The notes beneath the pieces were generated by a model. The model saw only the letters and a list, made by a program, of their open reading frames with translations, was not told the origin of the DNA and searched no databases. A stretch of 64,000 nt of DNA from an uncultured bacterium (GTDB lineage Bacteria > Patescibacteriota > Saccharimonadia > Saccharimonadales > Saccharimonadaceae). Shown here in pieces: positions 16,888 to 27,523 of the stretch. The first letter of the stretch is position 1; each line of letters opens with the position of its first letter. A program made the translations under genes and the position numbers. The DNA lies in NCBI GenBank assembly GCA_903832635.1, contig CAILCF010000002.1:95136-159135 (forward strand), read 5' to 3'.

Positions 16888-18372
16888 ATGGAAAAAAAAT
16901 TATACATCACTACCGCAATTCCTTATGTGAATGCACCGCCCCATATCGGTAACGCAATCGACTATTTATTAGCTGATATTTGGACACGTTATCAAAAACA
17001 AAATGGCCATGAAGTCCGTTATCAGGTTGGTACCGATGAACATGGCAACAAGATTGCCGCCAAGGCTGCCGAGGCCGGAATCGATCCGAAAACTTATGTC
17101 GATAAAATGTACATTAATTTCGAAGCACTGATGAAAAAAGTCGGTGCCAGCTATACTGATTTTATTCGTACAACCGATCCAAGACACGAAGCAGCTGTCC
17201 AAATTATTTGGCAAAAATTGCAACAATACATCTATAAAGGCACTTATGAAGGTTGGTATTGTGTTGGCTGTGAGTCTTTTGTTTCCGATAAAGAAGCCAC
17301 CGAAAATGGTGGAGTCTGTCCTGACCATAACCAACCATATGTTCGCCTAAGTGAAGAAAACTATTATTTCAAAGCCAGTGCTTTTTCCGATGCGGTCCGT
17401 GAGGCAATTACAGCAGGGGATATGCAAATTATTCCAGAATTTCGTAAAAAAGAGTTTTTGGAACTTATGAAAAACGGCCTGCAGGACGTAAGTATTTCAC
17501 GGCCCCGCAAAAACCTCAGCTGGGGTGTGCCTGTTCCAAATGATCCTAATAATATTATGTATGTTTGGATGGACGCGCTGTCGAATTATATTACAGTTTT
17601 GGGATATCCGGATAATCCGGTCTGGCAAGAGTATTGGCCGGCCGATGTCGAAGTTTTGGGCAAAGACATTATGCGTTTTCACGCTGGACTGTGGCCGGCA
17701 ATGTTGCTGGGGTTGGGACTGTCTTTGCCGAAAAAACTGTTAGTCCACGGATTTGTTAATGTAAGTGGTGCCAAGATGAGTAAAAGCGTCGGCAATATAG
17801 TCGACCCTAACCAGATTATTGATGAGTATGGTGTTGATGCCTTTCGATATTTCTTTTCACGTCACATACCGACATTAGACGATGGCGATTTTACTTGGGA
17901 CAAATTCGAAAACGCCTACAACACGGAACTGGCTAATGACTTAGGAAATCTAGTTTCACGTATTGCCAGCATGGTGACGCGATATCAAGCTGGAGTTATT
18001 GGTGTTGTTAATCATGGTGAGCATGATATGAGCGTTTATCACGAAACAATGGACAGTCTGGAGTTTAACAAAGCTATGGATGAAGTATGGGCAATGGTTC
18101 GCAGTTTGAATCAATATATTGAAAACGTAAAACCATGGGAAATTGCCAAAAAAATAGATAAAGACACCGAAGCCGCAACACACTTATCAGAAGTATTAAC
18201 CTACGCTGTCGGTTCGGTTCTTCAAATTGCCGATTTATTGGTCCCATTTTTGCCATCAACTGCCGAAAAAATTCAGAAAGTTTTTGAAAGTGGTACAATC
18301 GTCGCTCTGGAAGGTGTATTATTCCCGAAAATTTATATTCATACTGAAAACCCAGCAACTCCTAAAAAATAA
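16888..18372 (+). CDS. metG: Methionyl-tRNA synthetase
   Basis: Charges tRNA-Met, 494 residues, class I synthetase. HIGH-type motif [11 protein letters not shown] at the N-terminus, KMSKS motif [10 protein letters not shown] in the middle, one knuckle region [10 protein letters not shown], and the helical anticodon-binding domain at the end. There is no C-terminal tRNA-binding appendix, so it is the short form. A TACAAT box lies 11 nt before the ATG. tatD follows after 3 nt, a conserved pairing. Confidence 0.97.
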   Translation: MEKKLYITTAIPYVNAPPHIGNAIDYLLADIWTRYQKQNGHEVRYQVGTDEHGNKIAAKAAEAGIDPKTYVDKMYINFEALMKKVGASYTDFIRTTDPRHEAAVQIIWQKLQQYIYKGTYEGWYCVGCESFVSDKEATENGGVCPDHNQPYVRLSEENYYFKASAFSDAVREAITAGDMQIIPEFRKKEFLELMKNGLQDVSISRPRKNLSWGVPVPNDPNNIMYVWMDALSNYITVLGYPDNPVWQEYWPADVEVLGKDIMRFHAGLWPAMLLGLGLSLPKKLLVHGFVNVSGAKMSKSVGNIVDPNQIIDEYGVDAFRYFFSRHIPTLDDGDFTWDKFENAYNTELANDLGNLVSRIASMVTRYQAGVIGVVNHGEHDMSVYHETMDSLEFNKAMDEVWAMVRSLNQYIENVKPWEIAKKIDKDTEAATHLSEVLTYAVGSVLQIADLLVPFLPSTAEKIQKVFESGTIVALEGVLFPKIYIHTENPATPKK

Positions 18373-18375
18373 ATT

Positions 18376-19152
18376 ATGCTAATCGATACACATTGCCATA
18401 TTCACGAATCGGATTATCCGGTTGATATTGACGTTGTTATCGAACATGCGCAAAAAGCCATGGTTAAGAAAATTATATGCGTCGGAACGAACGTAGAGGA
18501 TTCGTGCCTAGCATTAGAACTTGCCAAAAAACACGACGGTATTTTTGCTTCAATCGGCGTTCATCCGCATTATGCTAATAAAAGTCTGGATGAGTTTTTA
18601 GATTTCGCAAAAACAGTTGAATTTAATAAAAAAACTATTGCTATCGGCGAAATCGGTCTGGACTATCATTATCCCGACAGCCCTTCGCCAGAGGAACAGT
18701 TTTTACTTCTGAAACAACAAATTGAGCTGGCCCTAGAGCACAATTTGCCGATTATTTTCCATGTTCGCGAAGCCTACGATGATTTTTGGAAAGTTCTAGA
18801 CAGCATTAAATCTGATAAACCAATTCGCGGGGTTTTGCATAGTTTTACAGATTCAATTGAAAATATGCAAGAAGGCATTAGACGCGGTTTTTATATCAGC
18901 ATCAATGGTATAAGCACCTTTACCCACGACAAATTGCAAAAACAAATGTACAACTCAATTCCGTTAGACAGATTGCTTCTTGAAACCGATGCCCCCTGGT
19001 TGACACCCTATCCTTTGCGCGGAAAAGTCAAAGTAAATGAACCGGCATTTGTAAAAGAAGTTGCAGAATATATTAGTAAATCTCGTGACGTTTCTTTCGA
19101 AGAAATTTCTAAGGCAACAACTGCAAATGCTCGTAATTTATTCAAACTATAA
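18376..19152 (+). CDS. tatD: TatD-family deoxyribonuclease
   Basis: Metal-dependent hydrolase of the amidohydrolase fold, 258 residues, with nuclease activity in studied relatives. Ligand motifs: IDTHCHIHES at the start, IGEIGLDYHY, IFHVREAYDDF, GVLHSFTD and LLETDAPWL. It starts 3 nt after metG, so the two form an operon. Confidence 0.95.
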   Translation: MLIDTHCHIHESDYPVDIDVVIEHAQKAMVKKIICVGTNVEDSCLALELAKKHDGIFASIGVHPHYANKSLDEFLDFAKTVEFNKKTIAIGEIGLDYHYPDSPSPEEQFLLLKQQIELALEHNLPIIFHVREAYDDFWKVLDSIKSDKPIRGVLHSFTDSIENMQEGIRRGFYISINGISTFTHDKLQKQMYNSIPLDRLLLETDAPWLTPYPLRGKVKVNEPAFVKEVAEYISKSRDVSFEEISKATTANARNLFKL

Positions 19153-19188
19153 GGCAAAAAAGCCGGTTAACCGTTATAATTAAGATTA

Positions 19189-20346
19189 ATGATTAAATGC
19201 GAGACAATTTATCTGGATCATGCGGCAGCTACGCCAATGGATGCGCGAGTATTAAAGGTCATGCAACCTTATTTTATTGAAAATTTTTATAATCCGTCCA
19301 GCCCATATTTGCCGGCAGTATCAGTCAGACGTGATTATGAAAACGCTAAACATGTCATTGCTCAGCAAATCGGTGGTAAAGTCGGAGAAATTATTATTAC
19401 TGCCGGTGCAACTGAATCAATAAATCTGGCATTTTTTGGGGTATCCGGTCACATTGTAACTTCAAATGTCGAACACGATTCAGTACTGGCGAATGCTAAA
19501 AATCATGAAAATACAATCGTATTGGCCGATTCAAGTGGGTTGGTTACTGCTGAGAAAATTAAAAAGGCAATTAAGTCAGGCACTCAATTAGTCAGCGTAG
19601 CGCTGGCAAATAACGAACTTGGTACGATTCAACCAATCAGGGATATTGCGCAGGTGATAAAAGCAGAGCGATATTCCAGATTAACGCGCGGTGATAAAAC
19701 GCCAATAAATTTACACTGTGATGCATCGCAAGGGGCTTGTCAGCTGGACGTAAACGTAGCTAGGCTTGGTGTCGACATGTTGACGTTAAATGCCGGCAAA
19801 ATTTATGGACCAAAGCAAGTCGGATTATTGTGGGTAGCCAGTCATGTACATCTGGAACCGCAAATTATCGGTGGAGGCCAAGAAAATGGCTTGCGCAGTG
19901 GGACGGAAAACGTTGCAGGTACAATTGGTTTCGCTAGGGCACTGGAACTTGTTAGCGAACATCGAAAATACGAATCGGACAGACTAACAAAATTACGCGA
20001 CAGTCTGCAAAAAACACTTACGGAAGCTCTTAAAAATACGGTTGTATCCGGCCATAAAAAGCACCGTTTGGCCGGGCATTTACATATCTCTTTTCCAAAT
20101 CTTGATGGTGAAAGGCTGGTTTTTTTACTGGAAAAACGCGGAGTTTTGGTTGCAACCGGCAGCGCTTGTGCAGCTAATAAAGGGAAACGTTCACATGTTT
20201 TGACAGCTATTGCCCTGAAACCGGAGGTTGCTGATGGCAGCATCAGAATATCGCTGGGACATTTATCGACTTTTGAAAATATTAAAACGGCTGGGGAGAT
20301 ATTGATTGAAGAAATTAAAAACGAGTACAAACGGGTTGGGTTATGA
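19189..20346 (+). CDS. Cysteine desulfurase (NifS/IscS type)
   Basis: PLP-dependent enzyme of 385 residues that takes sulfur from cysteine. Visible: DHAAATPMD at the N-terminus, ITAGATESINLA, HCDASQGA, the PLP-lysine region LTLNAGKIYGPKQVG, RSGTENVAG, and the sulfur-accepting cysteine in ATGSACAANK. TATAAT at 19175-19180 leaves 8 nt before the ATG (leaderless). Its end overlaps the DUF218 gene, with mnmA next, so its sulfur probably feeds tRNA thiolation by MnmA. Confidence 0.93.
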   Translation: MIKCETIYLDHAAATPMDARVLKVMQPYFIENFYNPSSPYLPAVSVRRDYENAKHVIAQQIGGKVGEIIITAGATESINLAFFGVSGHIVTSNVEHDSVLANAKNHENTIVLADSSGLVTAEKIKKAIKSGTQLVSVALANNELGTIQPIRDIAQVIKAERYSRLTRGDKTPINLHCDASQGACQLDVNVARLGVDMLTLNAGKIYGPKQVGLLWVASHVHLEPQIIGGGQENGLRSGTENVAGTIGFARALELVSEHRKYESDRLTKLRDSLQKTLTEALKNTVVSGHKKHRLAGHLHISFPNLDGERLVFLLEKRGVLVATGSACAANKGKRSHVLTAIALKPEVADGSIRISLGHLSTFENIKTAGEILIEEIKNEYKRVGL

Positions 20347-20948
20347 AAAAATGGTTAATCGCCATCGCAATATTAATAATTGCTTTTGTTGTAGGAGTTA
20401 GTTTTTATCTTCAACCAAACGATCTAAGCGGTTGTGGGGAAACGCCCGGTACAACTGGGAACTGTCAACCGGTCGATGCCATAGTTGCAATCAGTGGTGG
20501 GGATACGCAGGCTAGAGCCAGTTGGGCAATTGGATTATATAAAAATGGTTGGTCTAACACTTTAATTTTCTCTGGGGCTGCACAAGATTTATCCGGTCCA
20601 AGCAATGCGGCAGTCATGAAAAAACTTGCAATATCTGCCGGTGTTCCAAGTAAAAATATCTACATTGATGAATATGCTACGACGACAGGTCAAAATGCCA
20701 AAGATACGCAAACAATTTTTGCTACGCACAACATTAAACGTGTAATTTTGGTAACTTCTGGTTATCACCAGCGACGTGCCAGTCTTGAATTCAAAAAACG
20801 CGCTGGTGGTGTAGTTATTTTGAATAGCCCAGCGCAAAATGATTCGGATTGGTCATTTTGGTGGTGGATAACCTTCAAGGGTTGGTGGCTAGTTGGCGGT
20901 GAAACGGTAAAAATATTAATTTTCTATATTGCTGGCATATGGTCGTAA
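20343..20948 (+). CDS. DUF218 / YdcF-ElyC family membrane protein
   Basis: 201 residues: N-terminal membrane helix (WLIAIAILIIAFVVGVSFYL) and an outside DUF218 domain (VDAIVAISGGDTQARA; LIFSGAA; ATTTGQNAKDT; VILVTSGYHQRRA). The family includes ElyC and SanA, linked to envelope integrity; no enzymatic activity is established. It overlaps both neighbours by a few nt and is therefore co-translated with the desulfurase and mnmA. Confidence 0.85.
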   Translation: MKKWLIAIAILIIAFVVGVSFYLQPNDLSGCGETPGTTGNCQPVDAIVAISGGDTQARASWAIGLYKNGWSNTLIFSGAAQDLSGPSNAAVMKKLAISAGVPSKNIYIDEYATTTGQNAKDTQTIFATHNIKRVILVTSGYHQRRASLEFKKRAGGVVILNSPAQNDSDWSFWWWITFKGWWLVGGETVKILIFYIAGIWS

Positions 20949-21994
20949 ATAAAAAGTTAAAAGTTTATGTTGGGATGAGCGGGGGGGTTGATTCGTCGCT
21001 GGCGGCAGCTTTATTGGTTGAACAAGGATATGACGTGACCGGAGTTTATATGAAAAACTGGACGGCTGATTTGCCTGGGATGAAATGTCCATGGGCTGAG
21101 GACCTTGCTGACGCTAAAAGAGTTGCGGTTCAGTTGGGAATCGATTTTAAGGTTTTTGATTTTGAAAAGCAGTATAAGCACAAAGTCGTAGACTATATGA
21201 TTTCGCAGTACAAAAAGGGCCACACACCAAATCCGGATATTATGTGTAACCAAGAGGTAAAATTCAAACTCTTTCTAGACTCTTCATTAGAAGACGGTGC
21301 CGATATGATTGCCACCGGCCATTACGCACGGGTCGCAGGTGGAATTTTAAAACAAGCCGTGGATAAAAACAAAGACCAGACATATTTCCTGTATCGAGTT
21401 ACAGGCGAAGCGATGTTGAAAACTTTATTCCCGGTTGGTGAATTCACAAAACCACAAGTACGTAAAATGGCCGACGAACGTGGTTTGACTACTGCAGTCA
21501 AAAAAGATTCACAAGGCATTTGTTTTATCGGACAAATCGGGATTCGGGATTTTCTAAGTCAGTATGTCGATTCAAAACCAGGCGAAATAATTGATAAAAA
21601 ATCTGGAAAAGTTTTGGGTCATCATGACGGTGCGATATTCTACACTTTTGGTCAGCGCCATGGTATGGAATTGGGCGGTGGAATGCCTTATTACGTCGTC
21701 GGTAAAGATATGGAAAAGAACGAAGTTTATGTCACGACGAACCTGAATGACGAAACATTATGGAAAAAAGAAATTAATCTGACTGATTTACATTGGATTA
21801 ATAACGTACCTGTTGATGGTAAATACCAAATTCGCGTACGTCATCGAGCACCACTAGCTGATGCCGACTTAAACTTTACAGACAAGCAAAATATTAATTT
21901 GACCCTAATAAACCCAGAACGAGCCATAGCCCCTGGCCAATCCGTTGTTATCTATAATGGTGACATTTGCCTTGGTGGTGGAATAATCATCTAA
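20939..21994 (+). CDS. mnmA: tRNA-uridine 2-sulfurtransferase
   Basis: Thiolates U34 of Lys, Glu and Gln tRNAs. 351 residues. ATP pyrophosphatase P-loop GMSGGVDSSLAA at the start, catalytic cysteine region NPDIMCNQEVKF, second cysteine in DSQGICFIG, and the C-terminal beta-barrel (VRHRAPLADADL). The start overlaps the preceding DUF218 gene. Sulfur is presumably supplied by the desulfurase two genes upstream. Confidence 0.96.
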   Translation: MVVNKKLKVYVGMSGGVDSSLAAALLVEQGYDVTGVYMKNWTADLPGMKCPWAEDLADAKRVAVQLGIDFKVFDFEKQYKHKVVDYMISQYKKGHTPNPDIMCNQEVKFKLFLDSSLEDGADMIATGHYARVAGGILKQAVDKNKDQTYFLYRVTGEAMLKTLFPVGEFTKPQVRKMADERGLTTAVKKDSQGICFIGQIGIRDFLSQYVDSKPGEIIDKKSGKVLGHHDGAIFYTFGQRHGMELGGGMPYYVVGKDMEKNEVYVTTNLNDETLWKKEINLTDLHWINNVPVDGKYQIRVRHRAPLADADLNFTDKQNINLTLINPERAIAPGQSVVIYNGDICLGGGIII

Positions 21995-22018
21995 TCACAC
22001 AACAATTTCGTAATAAAT

Positions 22019-22039
22019 CAAAAAGGTCCGTCCTTTTTG
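22019..22039 (+). terminator. GGTCCGTCC-type intrinsic terminator after mnmA
   Basis: Arms CAAAAAGG and CCTTTTTG around loop TCCGT, ending in a T run. It has the same loop and closing pairs as the elements at about 5.0, 10.75, 13.75 and 31.47 kb, although the outer stem differs. Confidence 0.85.
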
Positions 22040-22141
22040 ACACCTTAGGGTGATGATAATAATACAACACAATGTTTTAGAAAAATCTTTTATGACTGGA
22101 TTACTGGCCGACAATCAAAAATAATGATAAAATTAACAGAT

Positions 22142-24124
22142 ATGGATTCAAATCAAATCAGACAGAAATATCTTGAATTTTTTCAACAGCGCGGACATGC
22201 GATTATTCCGCGAGCGCCGATGGTTCCTGAAAACGACCCGACTACTTTATTTACGGGTAGTGGGATGCAACCTCTCGTTAACTATTTTCTAGGAGATGCA
22301 CATCCAGCCGGCAAACGAGTCACCGATAGCCAAACCTGTTTTCGAGCCGAAGATGCCGACGAAGTTGGCGATAATCGACACACTACCTTTTTCGAGATGT
22401 TGGGTAATTGGAGTTTTGGGGATTATTTCAAGAAAGAACAGTTGCCTTGGTTTTTCGAATTTTTGATAAAAGAGATTGGGCTTGATCCGAACAGACTGTA
22501 TGTCACCTGCTTTATAGGGGACGAATCCGCGGGAGTTAGCAAGGACGAGGAATCGGCCGAAATTTGGCAAAAATTGTTTAATGAAAAAGGGATTGATTAC
22601 AAAATTGTCGAAATTGGTAGCGAAGACGACGGTTACATCAAAGGTATGCAGGACGGGCGAATTTTTTATTATGATTCATCAAAAAATTGGTGGAGTCGTA
22701 GTGGTAAACCGGATGAAATGCCAGTCGGTGAGCCCGGTGGTCCGGACAGCGAAGTTTTTTATGAATTTACTGAAATTGAACACGACAATAAATATGGCGA
22801 ACATTGTCATCCGAACTGTGAGTGCGGACGTTTTATTGAAATCGGTAATTCTGTATTTATGGAGTTTATCAAACAAGATGACGGCAGTTTTAAAGAGCTT
22901 CCGAACAAAAATGTTGATTTCGGTGGGGGACTGGAAAGAATTTCAGCTGCCAGCTTGAATAGTCCAGATGTCTTCAAAATAAGTTTAATTTGGCCGGTTA
23001 TTGAGAAGCTACAGGAAATTAGTGGTAAAAAATACGAAGATAATCAGCAAGCTATGCGTGTAATTGCCGATCATTTGCGTGCTGGAATCTTTTTGGCTAC
23101 CGACGGAGTAAACCCAAGTAACAAACGCCAGGGCTATGTCATGAGGCGCCTACTTCGCCGGGCTATTCGCTATGCTTTGGATTTAGGTGTAGAACAGGGT
23201 GTTTGTGAGCGGATTGCACCGGTTATTGCCGAGCTTTATCGGGACGATTTCCCAGAAGTTATGGAACGTGAACATGAGATTGTCGAGGTTCTAAAGCGTG
23301 AGGAAAAAATATTCCGACAAACTTTGAAAAAAGGATTATATGAATTTGATAAGGCTACATCGAAAGACCAGACACTATCTGGTGAACTCATGTTTAAGCT
23401 ATATGATACTTATGGATTCCCAGTCGAATTAACCAAAGAAGAAGCTCTTAAAAGAGGTATGGTTTTTTCAAAAAGTGAATCTGGACAGAGTGCTAATTTA
23501 CAGCAGACAGCTGCCACTTTAAAATTATCCGTAGGGGATCAGGTGGTGACAGCAGATAGTTTAGATGTCGAGTTTAATAAATTAATGCAAGAACAACGAC
23601 AACGAAGTCAAACAGCATCGCAGGGCGAATTCAAGGGTGGGCTAGCCGACACAGGCGAGATGACAACCAAATTACATACTGCCGCTCACCTTCTGGACAT
23701 GGCATTAATCCAAGTGTTGGGTGAAGGCGTGCATCAAAAAGGGGCTAATATTACTGCTGAACGCTTGCGTTTCGACTTTACTCAGCCCGAAAAAGTCACT
23801 CCCGACCAGATTACTCGGGTCGAACAAATAGTTAATGAAGCAATTGATAAGGATTTTCCGGTTATCTGGCAAGAGGAAAACACCGAGCAGGCTCTAAAAA
23901 CCGGCGCCATCGGCGCGTTTGGTAGCAAATATGGCGATAAAGTAAAAGTTTATTACATAGGCGAAAAATCCAATCCTATAAGTCGTGAAATCTGTGGTGG
24001 TCCACACGTCGAACACACCGGTCAACTGGCCGAATCCGCCGACGGCGGAGGTAAAAAATTCAAAATCACCAAAGAAGAATCTTCATCCGCTGGAGTCCGT
24101 CGAATTAAAGCAGTTTTAATCTAA
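22142..24124 (+). CDS. alaS: Alanyl-tRNA synthetase lacking the C-Ala domain
   Basis: Charges tRNA-Ala. About 660 residues against about 870 in most bacteria. Catalytic core (TLFTGSGMQPL; CFRAEDADEVGDNRHTTFFEM; NVDFGGGLERI) and editing domain (HTAAHLLDMAL; CGGPHVEHTGQL) are present; the protein stops right after the editing domain, so the DHHA1/C-Ala region is absent. I start at ATG 22142 because the family begins this way (MDSNQIRQKYLEFF) and TAAAAT at 22128-22133 leaves 8 nt. The short form is common in reduced CPR genomes. Confidence 0.95.
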   Translation: MDSNQIRQKYLEFFQQRGHAIIPRAPMVPENDPTTLFTGSGMQPLVNYFLGDAHPAGKRVTDSQTCFRAEDADEVGDNRHTTFFEMLGNWSFGDYFKKEQLPWFFEFLIKEIGLDPNRLYVTCFIGDESAGVSKDEESAEIWQKLFNEKGIDYKIVEIGSEDDGYIKGMQDGRIFYYDSSKNWWSRSGKPDEMPVGEPGGPDSEVFYEFTEIEHDNKYGEHCHPNCECGRFIEIGNSVFMEFIKQDDGSFKELPNKNVDFGGGLERISAASLNSPDVFKISLIWPVIEKLQEISGKKYEDNQQAMRVIADHLRAGIFLATDGVNPSNKRQGYVMRRLLRRAIRYALDLGVEQGVCERIAPVIAELYRDDFPEVMEREHEIVEVLKREEKIFRQTLKKGLYEFDKATSKDQTLSGELMFKLYDTYGFPVELTKEEALKRGMVFSKSESGQSANLQQTAATLKLSVGDQVVTADSLDVEFNKLMQEQRQRSQTASQGEFKGGLADTGEMTTKLHTAAHLLDMALIQVLGEGVHQKGANITAERLRFDFTQPEKVTPDQITRVEQIVNEAIDKDFPVIWQEENTEQALKTGAIGAFGSKYGDKVKVYYIGEKSNPISREICGGPHVEHTGQLAESADGGGKKFKITKEESSSAGVRRIKAVLI

Positions 24125-24170
24125 CAGCTACTGTGACCACAAGCATCATTAGTATATAATGGTTATATCT

Positions 24171-25436
24171 ATGGTATTCAAGAAACTGAAAAGCAAACGA
24201 AAAGAAAACTCGTCGGGTGATTACATCGTGGCGCTTGATATTGGTACCGAATACGTCAAGGCTTTGGTCGCCAGGCTAGATGGTGAAGAATTAAATATCG
24301 TCGGTGTCGGACGCACCCATCAGCAAATCAGTGATATGCATTCCGGTGCAATTGCAGATATTTCGGGGGTAGTTCGGAATTGTGAAGATGCTTTGGCGGA
24401 AGCCGAAGACCAAGCCGGATTACAGGCAAAAAGTGTTGTAATCGGTATTGCCGGTGAACTTGTAAAAGGTGTTACAAATACCATTCGCTATCGTCGACCA
24501 CAACCGGACCGACCTCTTGATACATCTGAAATGGAATTTATTATCGAAAAAGTCCAAGAACGTGCCCAGAATAAAGCTCAAAAACAAATTGCACTGGAAA
24601 CAGGTAACGAAGACGTTGAAATTAAATTAGTTAACAGCGCATTAGTCAGTATTCACATTGACGGATATAAGGTCAGCAATCCGATTGGTTTTCAAGGGCA
24701 CGATGTCGCTGTTCAGATTTATACGGCGTTTGCGCCAATGGTTCATATTGGAGCATTGGAACGAGTTGCCGAAGAATTATCTTTGGAACTGTTGGCAGTT
24801 GCTGCCGAACCTTTCGCTGTTAGCCGGAGTGTTTTAGGCAATGACGCAAATAGTAATTTCACGGCTATTTTGGCTGATGTTGGCGGCGGAACAACCGACA
24901 TTGCCGTTGTTGATGACGGTGGTGTCGAAGGAACGAAAATGTTTGGAATTGGTGGACGAAGCTTTACCCGTACTATTGCCAGCGAAATGAATATATCTTA
25001 TGATGACGCTGAAAAACTGAAAGTAAATATTGAATCTGACAAGATAAAACCAAGCGTTGTGGTGGATGTAAATAAAGCCATCGATAAATCGTTAGAAGTT
25101 TGGATATCGGGGGTTGAACTTGCATTAAGTGAGTTTGATTCAGCCGACCATTTGCCAAATAGGATTCTACTTTGTGGTGGTGGTTCAAGTTTGAACAGAT
25201 TAGTTGACGCTTTACAAACCCAAGAGTGGCACAAGGATTTACCGTTTACAAAAAAGCCGACAGTCCATCATATTCACCCATCGGACGTTGCTGGGATTAA
25301 TGACCTGACGGAACTAGCAAATGACCATACCTACATCACAGCCATGGGCCTTTTAAGAGTGGGCTATGATACAATTGTTGGCGGTGGCGAAGACAGTAGT
25401 ATTAAGGGAAAACTAAACAAGATTCTTAGAATTTGA
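24171..25436 (+). CDS. ftsA: FtsA-like actin-fold cell-division ATPase
   Basis: About 421 residues. Actin-fold nucleotide motifs: ALDIGTEYVKALV (phosphate 1), LADVGGGTTDIAVV (phosphate 2) and ILLCGGGSSLNRLV (adenosine). The SHS2 insertion (VIGIAGELVKGVTN) separates FtsA/PilM from other actin homologues. FtsA tethers FtsZ to the membrane; PilM, of the same fold, serves type IV pili, and with several pilins in this window that alternative must be kept open. I choose ATG 24171, 10 nt after TATAAT. The next gene starts 1 nt after its stop. Confidence 0.75.
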   Translation: MVFKKLKSKRKENSSGDYIVALDIGTEYVKALVARLDGEELNIVGVGRTHQQISDMHSGAIADISGVVRNCEDALAEAEDQAGLQAKSVVIGIAGELVKGVTNTIRYRRPQPDRPLDTSEMEFIIEKVQERAQNKAQKQIALETGNEDVEIKLVNSALVSIHIDGYKVSNPIGFQGHDVAVQIYTAFAPMVHIGALERVAEELSLELLAVAAEPFAVSRSVLGNDANSNFTAILADVGGGTTDIAVVDDGGVEGTKMFGIGGRSFTRTIASEMNISYDDAEKLKVNIESDKIKPSVVVDVNKAIDKSLEVWISGVELALSEFDSADHLPNRILLCGGGSSLNRLVDALQTQEWHKDLPFTKKPTVHHIHPSDVAGINDLTELANDHTYITAMGLLRVGYDTIVGGGEDSSIKGKLNKILRI

Positions 25437-25437
25437 A

Positions 25438-27120
25438 ATGAATAAAGACATAATTTACATTGACACCGAAGACGATATAACTGCAATTATTGGCAAGATT
25501 AAAAAAGCCAATGAAAAAATCGTAGCGTTGGTTCCTCCAAAACGGACTGGTGTTTTACAAAGCGCAGTCAACCTGCGTTTACTTTCGCGTATGGCAAAAA
25601 AAGAGGGCAAAGAGCTAGTTTTGATTTCAGGTAACAAAGCTTTAATTGCACTTTCAGCTGCCGCCAAGATTCCTGTTGCCAAAAATCTACAAAGCAAGCC
25701 GGAAATTGCTGAAATTGCCGCTTTAGAGGTTGACGACGGTGAAGATATCATTGATGGCTCAAATCTTGCGGTTGGTGATTTGGAAAAATTGGCGAATAAA
25801 AAGCCGGGCGATGATATATCAAAAGATTTAAGCTCTATTGATATCGATAACGAGGGACCGGAATATATCCCACCATCAGACGTTGACCCGGTTGAGAAAA
25901 AACCAACAAAGGTGGCCAGACCTAAAAATAATGTCAAAATTCCAAATTTTGGCAAATTTAGGAAAAAACTATTCCTCGGAATTGCTGCGGGAATATTATT
26001 CGTAATATTTTTGATTTGGGCGATTTGGTTTGCACCATCTGCCAAGGTTATTATTACCGCAAAAACCCAAGCCGCACCGGTCAGCATGACGCTGAATTTG
26101 GGTGGCACATCACCTACGAATATCAGTACAAACACTGTTCAAACCGTTACGAAGCAAATCAAAAAAGATGTAACAGTCACTTTCACCGCGACCGGCCAAA
26201 AAGATCTTGGTGGCAAAGCTTCCGGTAGCATTACAGTAAGAAACTGCGACTATTCAGGAGGTTTTTCGCTTCCGGCGGGAACTCAATTCACTTCTAATGG
26301 CGGACTTGTGTATGTTAGCACATCATCTGCCTCTGTCCCTGGGTTTAGCGGTTCTTCCAGCTCATGTACGCTTTCTGGTTCATCTTCGGGCAAAGCAACT
26401 GTTCAAGTGCAGGCATCCTCAAATGGGGATAGCTATAATGCGCCAGCTACGACATATTCAATTGATAAAATACCAGCTGGCTCAAAGGTTGATGCACAGG
26501 GTACCGCAATGGCTGGGGGGTCGACTCGAATTGCGACAGTCGTTACCGCTGCCGACGTTCAAAAAGCTAAACAAGCACTAGTTGACCAAACAAACGCTGA
26601 TGTCAAAAAACAGCTTACCGCACAGTTTACAAATGGCGAAACCGTAATATCCGATAGCTTCAAGGCTGACCATGCCGATGCTGTGTCTGTCCCGGCAATC
26701 GACGCCGAGTCTACTGGCGGAAATGCTAAATTAACTTCTGCAACCACATTTTCATTGACGGCTATCGCCAAATCAGAACTGACGGCGTTTCTGCGAGATG
26801 CAATTACTAAACAAATGGACAGCAGTAAAAACCAACGAATTTATGACGACGGATACAGCAAAGTAGTATTGTCTGGCTATCAAACCAGTGATACAGGCTC
26901 AACAGTAAATGTTGCAACTACTGGTCAGTTCGGTCCTAATATTGACAAAGAAGCTATTAAAAACCAGGTTAAAGGCAAAAACTTCGGTGATGCCCAATCC
27001 CTCCTTACTAGTATAAATAATGTTAATAACGTTGATATCAAATTCCCATATTTCTGGGTTACCTCCATTCCAAATGACACTAACAAGATAACGGTCGAAT
27101 TCCAAATTTCAAATGCCTAA
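25438..27120 (+). CDS. Membrane protein with baseplate J-like ectodomain
   Basis: 560 residues: a cytoplasmic N-terminal domain of about 100 residues (IIYIDTEDDITAIIGKI; VALVPPKRTGVL), an acidic linker, one membrane helix (LFLGIAAGILFVIFLIWAIWF), then a Ser/Thr/Gly-rich ectodomain of the baseplate J-like type annotated in many CPR genomes (FSLPAGTQFTSNGGLVYVS; AGSKVDAQGTAM). It sits directly behind ftsA-like and overlaps ruvX, so it probably acts with the division or pilus machinery. The role is unknown. The domain call is from resemblance only. Confidence 0.65.
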   Translation: MNKDIIYIDTEDDITAIIGKIKKANEKIVALVPPKRTGVLQSAVNLRLLSRMAKKEGKELVLISGNKALIALSAAAKIPVAKNLQSKPEIAEIAALEVDDGEDIIDGSNLAVGDLEKLANKKPGDDISKDLSSIDIDNEGPEYIPPSDVDPVEKKPTKVARPKNNVKIPNFGKFRKKLFLGIAAGILFVIFLIWAIWFAPSAKVIITAKTQAAPVSMTLNLGGTSPTNISTNTVQTVTKQIKKDVTVTFTATGQKDLGGKASGSITVRNCDYSGGFSLPAGTQFTSNGGLVYVSTSSASVPGFSGSSSSCTLSGSSSGKATVQVQASSNGDSYNAPATTYSIDKIPAGSKVDAQGTAMAGGSTRIATVVTAADVQKAKQALVDQTNADVKKQLTAQFTNGETVISDSFKADHADAVSVPAIDAESTGGNAKLTSATTFSLTAIAKSELTAFLRDAITKQMDSSKNQRIYDDGYSKVVLSGYQTSDTGSTVNVATTGQFGPNIDKEAIKNQVKGKNFGDAQSLLTSINNVNNVDIKFPYFWVTSIPNDTNKITVEFQISNA

Positions 27121-27523
27121 GTTTATCAATGCAATCTGTTTGGATATAGGGGAAAAGCGCATCGGCGTGGCAGTTGGTGACAGCGATGTTCGTATTGCCG
27201 TACCATTCGATACGATTGATGTTGATGGAAATGAAGTAAGTGCAATTGCCGAGATTTTAATTAAAGAAAAAGCCAACGTGTTAGTCATTGGCTATCCACG
27301 CAACCAGTCCGGTGAACCGACAGCACAGTCGAAGTTAGTTACAGAATTTGCTGCCAAGTTGTCTGATATTGCCGAAAATATCGTTTTTCAAGATGAATCA
27401 CTAACCAGTGTTATTGCCGAGCAACAATTGGCTGCTTATAATCGACCATATAAAAAATCTGACGTTGATGCCCAAGCAGCTGCGATAATTCTGCAGGACT
27501 ATCTGGAGGCTAATAATGCCTGA
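27113..27523 (+). CDS. ruvX: RuvX/YqgF Holliday-junction resolvase-fold protein
   Basis: 136 residues, RNase H-like fold: LDIGEKRIGVAVGDSD at the start, IGYPRNQSGEP, FQDESLTSVIAEQ and the final acidic DVDAQAAAIILQDYL. Family members process rRNA 5' ends and have been proposed as junction nucleases. Start and stop overlap both neighbours by 8 nt, so translation is coupled. The ruvX-mltG pairing is conserved in many bacteria. Confidence 0.93.
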   Translation: MPKFINAICLDIGEKRIGVAVGDSDVRIAVPFDTIDVDGNEVSAIAEILIKEKANVLVIGYPRNQSGEPTAQSKLVTEFAAKLSDIAENIVFQDESLTSVIAEQQLAAYNRPYKKSDVDAQAAAIILQDYLEANNA